Program-made: the position numbers and the translations under genes
From: Cylindrodendrum hubeiense
Lineage: Eukaryota > Ascomycota > Sordariomycetes > Hypocreales > Nectriaceae
Direction: 5' to 3'
Assembly (NCBI GenBank): GCA_014621425.1
Contig: JAANBB010000064.1
Location: forward strand, 79,951-143,950
Length of the DNA stretch: 64,000 nt
Shown: in pieces, positions 22,916 through 33,845 of the stretch
How positions within the stretch are numbered: the first letter of the stretch is position 1
Layout of the letters: each line of letters opens with the position of its first letter
The notes under the pieces: model-generated
What the model saw: the letters and a program-made list of their open reading frames with translations, nothing else
The model's database searches: none
What the model was told of the DNA's origin: nothing

Positions 22916-24574
22916 CTAATGACACTGCGCATCTAAGACCCTTTCCATTTTGTCTCTCCACCTTTCACCCCTTCTTTTCAAAGATATGATACACATGTAT
23001 CCAGTTGCCCATGCTAGAATCCCAACCATGGTCAAAAGCCAGCCATGGCCCATGATGTCAATGAGAGGTTGTGCAATGACGGTTCCCACACAGCTAAAAA
23101 CGTTCCTAATGAGATTATTGAGCGCAACACCACTACTGCTCCTCCGTGGCATGAACTCTGTCGCCATTGTCGTTGTTGCGCTAAAGACCATCATCACGCT
23201 GCCCCCAAAAAACAGGACTGCAACTGATGGCGCCACCCAGTGAACTCCATGCTGAATAGTCCACCCATACCAGATGAGTGACGCAGGGTAGACCGTGAGA
23301 GAAATCCAAGCATTCAATCCTATTCGATCTTCAGGGAGGAAGATGGGCTGACCATCAGAGTCATACCGACCGGCGTTCGTTGCAGCTCGAACCATGATTT
23401 TGTCAACCCAGGCGCCACCGAGCACAGATGCTAGGATACAACCTATAGTGTTGGGGATAAAAAGAAGGCCGACTATTGTTGGTGAATGTTCATAAGGTGG
23501 TTCTGAAAATGCAGCTTGCATTGATATGTTGAGAACATAACATGACCCAAACGCAACGGAAGCAATATAAATAACAATTGCAACAGCAGGGAACCGCAGG
23601 TACGCCACCACTGCCAAAGGGTCGATCAGATGACGCTTGGTGAACTTGACTATTCTTCTGATAGTTAAACCTTCATTCAGATTCGCAACCTCGTCATTCG
23701 TACTATCATCGCCTGTTTGTGCCACGCCTGTGTTTCGCTTTGCCAACGTCTCCGGCAACGCAAGCATGATCAAGATCAAGACCAAAACGCCGTGCGCGGT
23801 CAGGAACCATATGACACTTCGCCACCCAAATCTTTCAGTAAGAACACCTCCAATCATTGGCAAGAACAGCGGCCCCGCCAATGGACCAAGGTAGAATATG
23901 CTCATCGCGTACGCCCGTTCTTCGGGCCGCCATATATCGGCAATAGTGCCGGCGCCGACGGCCTGAGCGGATGCAGCTGCGCCACCTGAGAGAAGCCGAA
24001 ATGCTATCAACATAGCAATGTTGGAGCTCATTCCACAAGCGAACGTCAAGAGGATATTGAGTAGAAACGATATTAAAAATATAGCTCGCCTTCCTGCTGT
24101 CTCGGAATAGGATGACCACCACAATGGAAAGATAGATGACGAGAGCAGGTAGAAAGCGACAGAAAGATTGATGACTGTCGATGATGTCTGCAAATCTCTT
24201 GACATATCCTGAATACTAGCTGCACTGAAATGTTAGTGCTGCTCGACAAGTTTCGCGCTCATTTAGATTGGGGCCTGCTCACGGTAGAAAATAGAGGCGC
24301 TCATTGGTGCTGTGGCTGCAGCGATAGCCACAACAGCGGTTATCGTCCATTTCACTCTTTTCTCATAGGCATAAGGGTTGTTTATTTCCGGTATCAGTGA
24401 GATCCACCCTAGAAGTCCGACATGGCTTCTGACAGCCGTAATTCTGCCAGGCGGGATAGACTCAGTCGCAGGAAGAGTTGACAGGTTCTGTACAGCATCG
24501 ACGTTCCCATCTACTGCTTTTGATGCTTCAGGGCTATTTTCTTGTGTACTCTTGCTGTTACCGGATCTATGCAT
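22916..24574 (-). CDS. DHA1-type MFS transporter (Qdr/Aqr/polyamine exporter-like)
   Basis: Two exons: 24283-24574 and 22916-24219, giving 531 residues. The long hydrophilic N-terminus ends in SLIPEINNPYAYEKRVKW, followed by 12 predicted membrane helices. MFS marks are GRRAIFLISF after helix 2, RLLSGGAAASAQAVGAGTIAD with the helix 4-5 loop, and LGPLAGPLFLPMIGG (motif C of drug:H+ antiporters). The two halves are joined by a charged loop with ETLAKR. Relatives in yeast (Qdr/Aqr/Dtr1/Tpo) export organic cations, polyamines or short acids. Next to an agmatinase, whose product is putrescine, export of polyamines is a sensible guess, but only a guess. It is convergent with the agmatinase (270 bp between stops) and divergent from the RidA-like gene. 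Confidence 0.9.
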
Positions 24575-25181
24575 GTTGCTGTGTCCTTCAGAACTTATTG
24601 TGCTTTGGCGAGTAATTGACTTGCACTTCGTCGTCGTTTATTAGGGTCTGGATAAGGGCCTCGTCAAGCATTGTTTCCACTCTTCAATCCAGAAAAAGTT
24701 TTAAGAAGATGATGGTGAATATTAGATCACGTTCTTGTACCCACGATTTGCTAAATTCGTCACAGGGTGGTGGAGTTGGGACCAGACGCGTGCTGGGCAA
24801 ATGCCGACCAGGACAGCACTCTGCCCTTATCGCCATTTGGCTCATATCTATACCGATCCCGAAAGCCATGGTCAAACTCGAATCCAATGCATCGATAGCG
24901 GCTGAGTATACCACCCGAGGGGCAGGTTGCACATCCGGAAGATACGTTATCTTCAAGTGCGATAACACTCGAGGGGCCCGATGGCACCATGGTTCGTCGT
25001 GCAGGGATCTCGGCATCTCGGAGATAACATCGTGCGATTGCAGCCTGTTCCAAAAGTGCATCATCACATCAAAGGAACAGGTGGATTACCAAAGTGAGCT
25101 CGCTTGAGTATAAATGCACATTTTAGAGTGCTCCTACAACATATTATCCCTAATCAAATAATTGAAAAATAATTTATCATT
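24575..25181. promoter_or_regulatory. Divergent promoter region, MFS and RidA-like gene
   Basis: 607 bp between two start codons. Open frames at 24616-25107 overlap on both strands and have no family resemblance. I regard the interval as promoter DNA. Confidence 0.35.
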
Positions 25182-25647
25182 ATGTCGGACCTTGAATATT
25201 TCAGCTATGATGGATTCGGCAAGTTCGCTCTGGAGAACTATGGCTACAACCAAGCTGTTCGGGTTGGGGATAGAATCGAAATATCCGGCCAAGGTGTGCT
25301 CAATTAGCTGTCCCTCCACATGAAAGCAATGTTAATATTCTTCAGGCGGATGGGACCCCAACTCAGCCCCTGCAGTCTTAGCTGGAGATCTCAAGGCCCA
25401 GATTGGCCAGGCTTTCTCCAACATAGACCACACCATCAAGAGCGCAGGAGGCAAGGGAATGTCGCAAGTGTTTCGCATTAATTCGTACCATCCCAAACTG
25501 TCTCCTGAGGCTCTTGCTTCAATGAAGGAGAATCTGGAGAAATGGTTTCCAGATCACAAACCTATCTGGACGGCAGTAGGCGTAGAAAAGCTGGCGTTCG
25601 AAGAGATGCTTATCGAGATTGAGGCAGTCGCTTATGTTCCACAGTGA
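25182..25647 (+). CDS. RidA/YjgF-family protein without the catalytic arginine
   Basis: Two exons: 25182-25293 and 25346-25647, giving 137 residues, the normal size of the chorismate-mutase-like Rid fold. Recognisable parts are RVGDRIEISGQGG at residues 25-38, AQIGQAFSNIDHTIKSAGG, and the C-terminal PIWTAVGVEKLAFEEMLIEIEAVA. In RidA proper, an arginine in the P-A-R-x-x-V segment stabilises the 2-aminoacrylate or imine substrate. Here that position is tryptophan (PIWTAV), so imine deaminase activity is doubtful, as in Rid subgroups lacking the arginine. The downstream glutamate (IEIEAVA) is kept. Its place beside the agmatinase and exporters suggests a role in amine or amino-acid metabolism. 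Confidence 0.85.
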
Positions 25648-26096
25648 GCTCGAGATATTTTCTAGGGGATCTTTTATTTCTATAACTACGGGAGGTCTTT
25701 ATTACATTTGCATCTCAGTTAATTCATACTTAGATAAGAATCAGGGACCCTGGAGTGGGAGTCATTGCCTGACCATGAAGTATCGGCTGTCTATCGGGCC
25801 TCGTCGCTGCATGTCACTCCTGGCTGATTCCTCATCACATGGAAGTTGGATCAGATTCCCTCATATGCATTACCTTTGACGATTCGCCTCGATATTAAGG
25901 ACCAAAACCCACCCGCCCCCCAGGAAACGCATCTGTGAGATATTTCTGTTCTGACCCGAAAGAATTCCATGGGGTATAAATTAAACATCCCCAAACTCAA
26001 CAGAAACGCGAAATCACGAAAAGTTGTCACCTTCTAAGCTTCAGCCCCCGTCCCTGCCAACTGTCTATCGTTCCATCCGCCCCGAGCTCACTTTGA
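25648..26096. other. Intergenic region
   Basis: About 450 bp between the RidA-like stop and the pseudogene tail. A pyrimidine/purine-mixed region with no coding or structural signal seen. Confidence 0.4.
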
Positions 26097-27709
26097 TCAT
26101 CCCAAGCTAGCTATCTTGCGCTTGTCTTTGTGCTTGCATTTCCAGGTGCTGTAATTGTTGCTCCTGTGATGACATCTGCTGCTCTCTACGCTGAGCCAAG
26201 GTTTGCTCATGCGGGGCCTGCGTGAACGAAGCTTGCATGACCCTTTTATGATTTCTTGTGAAATCTGTTCAAGTCCTCCATATTTATCTGCAAGGCTTTG
26301 TAACATCTTTTTATACAAGACCTGAGCCTGTTTGTGGATAAAATCTTGCACTGGATTAGCAACTTGCTGTAGTTGCTGTTTTTGGTGCAATAGTTCGTTG
26401 CTGGGCCCTAATTAGGGCAATAAGTCGGGGGCTATTCTCTGTTATACCCTAGTCGTTCACCATCACAGCTTGTGCTTGCTCCATCTGCGAGTTCTGGGTC
26501 ATCATATAAGAGGCGGGCTGGCTACCACGCCTGAGTCCATCTGCTTCATTGTAACGGTGCTGAACATGGGAGAGTACATGCTCTGTGGCGTCTCTTGTCT
26601 AGCTACTGACGAAGAGGCAGAAGGCTGGGGTATCTGAGCCTGGAGGCGTGATTGAGCCAGCCCAGAAATGCTATTTGTTCCTGGGGCAGGCGTGCCAGTT
26701 TCCCCATTCGCCACAACTCCACTCTGGGTAGGGTGAAAATGCTGTGTCTGGGTTATGGTCGGTCTGCAGAAATTCGGATTGCTTTGCGTCGATGCAGTCG
26801 CGTAAGACTGTCACTGTGCTTCAGCTCGTTTCATGCGCTCCAATGCTGCAGCTGCCTCTCACATGGCTGACTCATGATCTGCTGCCAGTTGTTTTAGGGT
26901 CTTGGGCAGGCCATCTTCACTCAGGTACGTCTCCCGCTTGATTGCACCGCTGAAGTGTGCCAAGGAGGAGAGCGTGACGGGAATGGTGGAGGCAGTGAGG
27001 TAGTTACCGTAATTATCAACCGTGGTGATGACCGTGTGGGGCTGGGCTGCTCCGTAAGGGTGGAGGAGAAGCTCGTACGGAGCTGGGTTAGTCGAGTAAG
27101 GGAACAGAGTAGGAGTGTGAGAACGTTCCCGGTCGTCTTAGGCGCCGGGGTAGAAGAAGTCGTCCTGCTCCACGTGAGGCGTGCTCTGACCCTGGGATGG
27201 AGTAGTCTTGGCGGGGGTGGCAGGCTGAACTTTGTGAGGCTTGGAAGAGGAGGAGCGCTTCGGCTTGGTGGACGAGGTCTGGGACTGCTTCTTGGAGTCG
27301 GCGGAGTCGATGGAGTCAGCACGGCGCTCGAGGTCTTTGAGGCGGCTTATTTCTTGCTGATGCCGTTGTCTCTTGTGTCTCTGTCTCTTCTGCTGCTGTC
27401 TTCTATCATTTTCTTGCCGTTCAATCTTCTCCTGCTCGTTCTTTTCGGAATACTCGCGTTTAATATCTATAATAACCTTGGAGCACTCGAACCAAGGCTT
27501 AACTGTTGCGGTACCAGTCTGGATAGAGGTTCCTCCAGATTCCTTATCGACAGGTACTTCGCTTCCGAAATGGCTTGAGCTTTGGTCTTTTCTGCAAAGT
27601 CGGAGTGACGTTTCTCGTAGTGTTGCTTCCAGTAATGATGGTGTTCTCCGGAGGGAAGTCGAGTAATACCGAGTAAAGAAAAACAAAGCACTTTGGTTTG
27701 ATAGCACAT
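26097..27709 (-). pseudogene. Broken glutamine-rich gene with premature stops and frameshifts
   Basis: Coding-like segments follow one another on the minus strand but need several repairs. A frame from about 27709 reads a His-rich stretch (HHHYWKQHYEKRHSDF), then shifts near 27480 into a charged, Gln/Lys-rich coil (RQQQKRQRHKRQRHQQEI). It shifts again near 27140 into YELLLHPYGAAQPHTVITT, then meets in-frame TGA codons near 26860 and 26812, both explainable as CGA-to-TGA changes. It ends with Ser/Pro/Gln-rich parts and a helical stretch (PVQDFIHKQAQVLYKKM). The C-to-T stops resemble repeat-induced point mutation. The family is not recognised. A chromatin or transcription role is conceivable from composition only. 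Confidence 0.55.
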
Positions 27710-28081
27710 GATGTATACCTATGTACCTAGATGCTTATACAGGTGCCTCTCGATCCGCAAAAGATCCATTCTATGTCTTTAAATATCAAACTATGACAGT
27801 AAGCACCCTAGCCATACAAAATCAAGCACCGAAAACCGCAAGTATCAAATCAAAATCCCTACCAGGTATCCCAGGTCCATTCGTCTTCCTTCCCATTAGT
27901 TACGAACGCCAATCAGTTTCTCAAAACACTCCACCGCCCATAATTTTCGCCGCTGTGAGCCCTGTGAACTCATTTTTATATTTGTTCTGTCCCTGTTCTG
28001 TCTCCGTTCTATCCACCGTAGAAAGCCGGCCGGTCAATTCGCTGCCTCCGGCGGGCGTCTCGTGTCAGTCGATAATGGAGT

Positions 28082-29318
28082 CTACGAATAAGTTCGCCTG
28101 GCATGGGAATCGTTGGCGCGTCTTTGACGGCGAATAGCGCGACGGCGAATAGCGCGACGTCGTCTCCTGTTCTGGCGGTGCATGTTGTCGAGTTCCTCCT
28201 GGAGGCTCTCTGTGGCATTCGCGGGCCCGGTCGGGGACACCCGATCTGGTTGCGGATCAGATGGAGGCTGCGGCTCGGAGGTAGGTTGCGGCTCAGAGGT
28301 AGTGTGCGGTTCAAAGGAGGGTTGCAGCTCAGAGGGAGGTTGTGGTGTATTTACAAATCCGCCAACACCGAGGAGGAAATCGTCGGCGGCTTGGTGACCC
28401 TCATTATTGATACTGAGCATCTCATGAGCAATGAGGCCAGTTCGGCCCGATTCTCGCACCCCTTCTTGGAGCCGTTGGCGTATGAGACGGGGCCCAGCTG
28501 TGTTGGTGCGGAGCAGTGGCCACTTGGCGAGCCCCTCATCACCTACCTCGCCAACTGCGTTTGCAGTAGCGCCATCTTCAATGTATGGAAGGTAAGGTTT
28601 CAAGGGCCTTATGCCTTGCGCGGTATCTTGAGGGCGGTCGACCAAGTCTAGAGCGGGAGACTTTATCAACGGATCAAGGTCAATAAGACACCGGGTATCT
28701 GTCCATAAATCTTCAGCAACCTCATCCCAGTCGCTAGATACCGAGGTAGATGCGTCGCTACCGCTCTCATCGCTGTCAGAGGCATCCTTATAACCCTCAT
28801 GAAGACTAGCTTTGGCTTCGTCAGCGACACACTCCAGCAAACTGCTAGCGCCACCGTCGGCGTCACAAAGGTCCAAGTGTGGGATCAAGTCTGAATAAAG
28901 TTAGAGAGATCAAACAACACGACCAGTTCAAGGCCAACGGACGGGCAATGAGGGTTTTGCTGATGCTAACAAGCGGTTCGAGGATCGATCGACGCAGACT
29001 CCTTGAACGCGCAATAGCTTGATCCAGCTTCCCATGGCCGATACCATATCCCGTCTCCCATAATATAAGCGAGCTACAGCTCTTCTCGAACCGACGAAAC
29101 AGTTTTATCGAAATTTTTGGATTGTTGGACATGCCCTGGAGGACCATTTTGAAGACTGAGACGCATTGCTTAATGAGTCGGCTAGCAGTACTGCGAGGAT
29201 CTGGTTCAGCCACTTCTCTATTCCAGTATCCGACTCTCGTCAACGGTCGTGGGTCAATGCTCTCGAAGACTTCATTGTCGCAATGATAATCGGTATGTAG
29301 CGCAAGGCTAGAGGCCAT
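28082..29318 (-). CDS. Fungal helical-domain protein, divergent partner of a DUF7580 gene
   Basis: Two exons: 28943-29318 and 28890 to 28082, giving 394 residues. The donor would be the weak GTCCGT, so the junction is uncertain. Residues 45-125 are helical (ASRLIKQCVSVF, FRRFEKSCSSLILW, KLDQAIARSRSLRRSILEPL), resembling N-terminal helical domains of fungal death-fold/incompatibility-type proteins in which an L/W-rich segment precedes a 'G-x-LD-x-x-L/I-x-x-S-x-x-L/R' helix. The middle is acidic (DASDSDESGSDASTS). The tail has EPQP repeats and an Arg-rich end RRRRRAIRRRAIRR encoded by two tandem 15-bp units (28126-28155). It shares a 293-bp divergent promoter with the DUF7580 gene. Function is not established. 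Confidence 0.65.
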
Positions 29319-29611
29319 TCGTCATCCGCTCGGACTGATGTTGACGTTAGTATTGAGGTGCTGTAGTGATGGTTGGTGATGTTTGTGTAGCAGTTTGTTT
29401 TCACATCCCCTCACACAGCCTCACATGGGACAGAGCCCAGCCTGATTGCTCAGCCGCTGGGTAATATTCGGCTGTGCTGTTGCACATTATGTATTATCTC
29501 CCTCTTTTAGCCCCGCTCATCGTTTCGATTTCTTTTCTTTTCTCTTTTTCCCTGCTCGTTTGCCAGCAAAATACTCGTCGCCGAGTCTTCATTTACGTAA
29601 ATCCCGAAACA
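29319..29611. promoter_or_regulatory. Divergent promoter region of the incompatibility-type pair
   Basis: 293 bp between two opposing ATGs. It includes a pyrimidine-rich tract at about 29515-29560 on the plus strand, common in fungal core promoters. An in-frame upstream ATG for the plus-strand gene lies at 29489 and would add 41 hydrophobic residues. The usual family start (MAE...) favours 29612. Confidence 0.45.
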
Positions 29612-31450
29612 ATGGCCGAGCTGGCACTAGGCATCCTCGGCGTCGTGCCCATGGCCCTCAAGTCGTACCAGGTTTTAGCTTCCAAACTAAAGACATTCCG
29701 ACACTGCTCTAGTATCGTCCAGCGGATGTATAAGATGCTAAGGGTTCAACGCCGCGTGTTCGAAAACGAATGCCAGCTACTGCTTCGCGGTTGTCTCTAC
29801 GACGACTCCACCGCACAACTCATGATAGCGGACCCAGATCATCGGGATTGGGGGAAGAGGAGTTGGGATGACAACTTGCGGGCCTCATTGAAGGAGAATT
29901 ACGACGATTGTGTCGAACTAGTCCAAAGTATTCTTGAGATCATCCGGCAACTTGAGAGCGATCTCGATTGCTTCGAGACCGTAAAGACGGAGCAAAAGAA
30001 GGTATTAATCGTTTGCTTTTCAATATAGTAGCCCATAACTAACATTTAAATGTAGGATGAGCGTCTGAAGGACACCTGGAAGCGTGTCAGTAATGGCCTC
30101 AAGATGACTTTCAACAAAACTGAGTATGAGACGGGACTAGACGATCTCCGAACCACAAACAGCGACCTGCAAAACCTACGAGAGCAAATATATCAACTAC
30201 AAAAGCCGTGTAATAACTCGGTGAAAAAAAGGCCGGCAACAAACCTACTTGAATGGGTTGATATACGACGAGCCTCAAAAGCCCTTCATGATGCGCTGGT
30301 GGGAGCTTGGTCATGTAGCCAGCCAAGCCACACTCGGCACATGGTTAAGTTATTTTTGGAGGCTGAGAAGGCAAACGAAGACGTTCAGATGACAATTGCC
30401 ATCTTGTGTCAGGGCCATACCACAAACGCTGGTCAAGTCGACTTCATTGAATTACAAGTCAAGTCGAGACAGATGAATTGGGTTCCGCATTCACAGCCAT
30501 CCATGCCATTACCAGACCCAGACGAAGCACCATCTCGGAAGCGAATCAAGACGGTTAGATTCAGTGCCCATATTTCAAAGTCATGTTCCACCCGAACAAC
30601 CACTGAAGGGCACCATCTGGTAGCTCAATCCTTGGCTTTTGCTTTCTCGGATTTGCGATGCTCCAAAGACGTTTGTTCCGAGCTAATAATTCGATGTGGT
30701 CGGAAACCGACGGGCATAAACCCCCTCTGCTTAGGCCATATCGACGACAAAGCTGAGGAGAACTATCGACACCAGTTCTTCTCACCCAGCAAAAGCTTCT
30801 GTCAAGGGATCCATTCGTCTACCATAGAGCTCGGTAACTCGATCCCTATGGATATCATCCTCCTCGAATCGTCAAGTGATGCATTCTCGACGGTTGATAA
30901 GCTCAAGATGGCGCGGGCTTTGGTATCAGCGGTGCTCAAGTTCCACGCAACACCATGGCTCGGAGAAATCTGGCGCCTTCAGGACTTGTCTTTTCTTCAT
31001 CAGGGTGGCCAGGATTTGACCCTGGCCCTTCCGACACTCCACGTAGGAGTGGAGTTTGGTCAGAAGAGCGTCCGGCGAATCGGCCTCGATTCCAACGTAG
31101 AGGATGTTCAGATGGCGTCATCCAGCAGCAACCTATGGGAAATGAACGAAGACGAGTTACTATATTGCGGCATCGACAACGTGGCACTGCACTGTCTTGG
31201 GGTGGCGCTACTCCAAATTGATCGACTAAAGAAGTTTGAACCTGAGGATGTACTTGGTGTACGGAGAGTTGGCAGAGTGGGCTCAACCCTAGGGCCACGT
31301 TACCAGGAGATAACGCAAAAGTGCCTGCGGTGCGATTTCGGCTATGGTACTGATCTCGGAAAGACTCAACTTCAAAAAGCAGTATATGAGTCCGTAATAG
31401 GCGCGTTGGAGTCGATGATTTCGACACTCAGCATTGACGATGACTTGTGA
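29612..31450 (+). CDS. DUF7580 family protein (fungal HeLo-like/incompatibility-associated)
   Basis: Two exons: 29612-30001 and 30056-31450, giving 594 residues. The N-terminal helices (MAELALGILGVVPMALKSYQ, FRHCSSIVQRMYKMLRVQRRVFENECQLLL) match the start of the DUF7580 group, similar in style to HeLo-type domains of fungal cell-death proteins. A basic segment SRKRIKTVRFS lies near residue 280. The C-terminal half holds the DUF7580 marks: ARALVSAVLKFHATPWLGEIW, DLSFLH, and a final DFGYGTDLGKTQLQKAVYESVI. The C-terminal part has distant kinase-like features in some members; no catalytic triad is seen. A role in allorecognition or regulated cell death is inferred from the family and from the paired divergent gene. 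Confidence 0.82.
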
Positions 31451-31809
31451 CGCGGCAATGATTTTGGAACCAGCTTCGTTGGTCAGTCAAACTCTTGTTG
31501 AGCGCCTAATCATTATTACAAACGTCGGTTGTCCTACTAACAATAAATTTATACATGAATTTTAGACCGCGCTAGCAGAGCATTCTGTTACTCTAGTGGC
31601 AGTAAGGATGTAGTACTAATTCGCGAGCTCCTGGTCTCTACATTATGTTACTGTATGAGTGATGAATCATATGGCAAATTTCCAGGACAAATTCCCATGC
31701 TCTAAGCATGATTAGTTCAATTAGACTAAGCAACTTGTATCTGAGAAGTGAGTGGCTATCTTATAAACTTCCGAAATTCCATCATCTCGCCATGTCCCCT
31801 CGAAGATGT
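31451..31809. other. Convergent intergenic region
   Basis: 359 bp of AT-rich 3' flanks between the DUF7580 and WSC genes. No feature seen. Confidence 0.45.
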
Positions 31810-32704
31810 TCATGCAAGCTGGTACAAGCTCAGAGCATTTGCCCCACCACACACTTGGGCTGAATTTCCAGGACATGACGAAGAACAGCTAGAAGAAGAA
31901 ATAGATACTCCATCGTTCATAATCGCGTTTCCACAGAAGCATTGGCTGCCAAACTCCATCCCAGAGTATTTGAACCCGGCGCTGGCACAGGCTGCTTGAC
32001 AGCTGTTAACAGTGTTTCCAGCAAGGTTTAGCGAGGTGTTGAGCGTGCGATGAAGCGTGTTGTCAGAGTAGCACCCGATGGGCAGCCATGTAGGAACAAT
32101 GGTGTAGACATTGATGGAATTAGAGCCACCACAGATTTCCTCAGCGTTACCGGGACAGGGATATGTGCAAGATGTCGATTCGATGAATAAATTCTGAAGG
32201 GCGGTACCGCAGAAGCATTGTGTACCAAACTCAACACCCGCATACGTGAAGCCGGCGTCGGCACATGCAGCTTGACATTTCTCAATTGTGTTGCCGGGAA
32301 CGAGAATCGAAGTGTTGAGGACGCGGGCTGCGGTGTTGTCGGACAAACAACCGATGTTTGTCCATGTGTTCAGCGTTGCAATTCCGCAGCTTCCGAAGCC
32401 GCTCTGGCATCCGGATCCACAATGGCCATTGCTGCTCCCACAGTATCCAAATTGACTACAGCAAGAGCCGAATGGACTGCCAGTGCAGGTGGCTGAGCCA
32501 TTATAGGCACCACAGACAGCATCAACTGACACAGAGCCCGCCTGTCGAACCACCAAGTTCACTGCCTGCTCGTCATTTTCCACTTAGCGATTTGTTTTCA
32601 AGAAGACATAACAATGATTCACATACCTCAGAGGCATCCAAGCCAAGAGGAATGGCAGAAGCGGCCACAGCCGAGGATAGGAGGGTAACGAAATTGAACA
32701 ACAT
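31810..32704 (-). CDS. Secreted chitin-binding and double-WSC-domain protein
   Basis: Two exons: 32627-32704 and 31810-32565, giving 277 residues. The acceptor GAGCAG is chosen because the GCTAAG branch point lies 18-20 nt before it. The start MLFNFVTLLSSAVAASAIP is a typical signal peptide. Residues about 43-86 form a hevein-like chitin-binding type 1 domain with closely spaced cysteines (CCSQFGYCG). Two WSC domains follow, each with GCxSDN, CQAACADAGFTYAGVEFGTQCFCG or its variant, and CPGNAEEICGG. WSC domains bind wall carbohydrate. No transmembrane anchor or GPI signal is visible at the C-terminus, so the protein is probably secreted into the cell wall. It may protect or cross-link chitin and glucan. 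Confidence 0.9.
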
Positions 32705-33845
32705 TTTTTGTGGGAGGCAAAGAACAGTAGCAATCAACTGTATACCAGGCTAATGTCAGTACTTGGAAACAAAAATCTTCATGCGACAGAGGAGATGTTG
32801 AGTTTATAACGAAGTGTCGGCTCCCCTCAACAAGCGGAAGTCGAAGGATTGGTGACCATCCAGTCAGCTGGAGACCCCAGGGCTGGCTGGGGTCTGCAGT
32901 CAGCTCAAATTTGTGAGGGGTATAATGCCAGGGTATGATACGGTAGCCTCTACTTCGTTGGTATTTGGATGCTGATAGCAACAGCGGCGAGGCCGCAGCT
33001 GAGAAAACTATCGATCCAGGCGAAGCATCCAGACCTGGAAATATGGGTCGTGTTTGCATTCTCGCGGCTAGGGTCAGCCAGCCACAAGATAAAGGCCTGG
33101 AGAGCTCTCAAATCTGGGCCGGATGGATACGGTGTGGCCGGTGTGATAGGCCAACAGGGAGGCCAGCGAGGCAGGGCAAACAAGGTATTGTGACCACAAG
33201 CCGTCTAGACCGGCCTCAAGATCCGGCAGCTGCCACTCAGCCACTCATTCAGATGTTGCCTGATTTTTCTACTGCATAATCCCGGATTCAGGCGCGTGGC
33301 CAGGGATGGTGGGCGTGATGGATACCCCCGGTGGCTAGGTTCGGGTCATCGGGTCAGAAATCGCCCAATGTGAGCCACTGTAGAAGCCCCTGGTGTTAAA
33401 CTATTCAAGAGGCTATTTAATCTCCTGCATATAATGCTGCCTTGGATTACCTGGATCCAGACTAGCCGCAATCAAGCTGTATGATCCTTGCGGAATGTTT
33501 CCAGCCCAGCGGATGCTGCCAACCACTCATGATACATCGTCGGACCACGAGATCGGTCATCGGAGATGGTGATGTTTTATTTTCTAACCAGCTTATTGCG
33601 ATGTTTACCTTCTTCCGGACCTTGGAAGCTTGAAATGGGGTCTGGACGCCGAGTTTGCTTTCCACAGCACCTCTTATGCAGATACAGAAAGATCCTAAAC
33701 ATAAGCGTACTGAGACAAAGAGGAATTATGTTTTGCTACGTTGTCTGCCCAATTATTTTGATACGCGTGAAAATGGTGCTTATTTCGGAAGCAATTGTTC
33801 TTCTATTGACCCAGTTGCTGTTGGCACGATGCAAACAACATCGAC
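32705..33845. other. 1.1-kb intergenic region, WSC to GH16
   Basis: No supported gene. This is the promoter of the WSC gene on the left and the 3' flank of the GH16 gene on the right. The 123-codon frame at 33566 has no motif, and its end overlaps the GH16 last exon in antisense. Confidence 0.45.
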
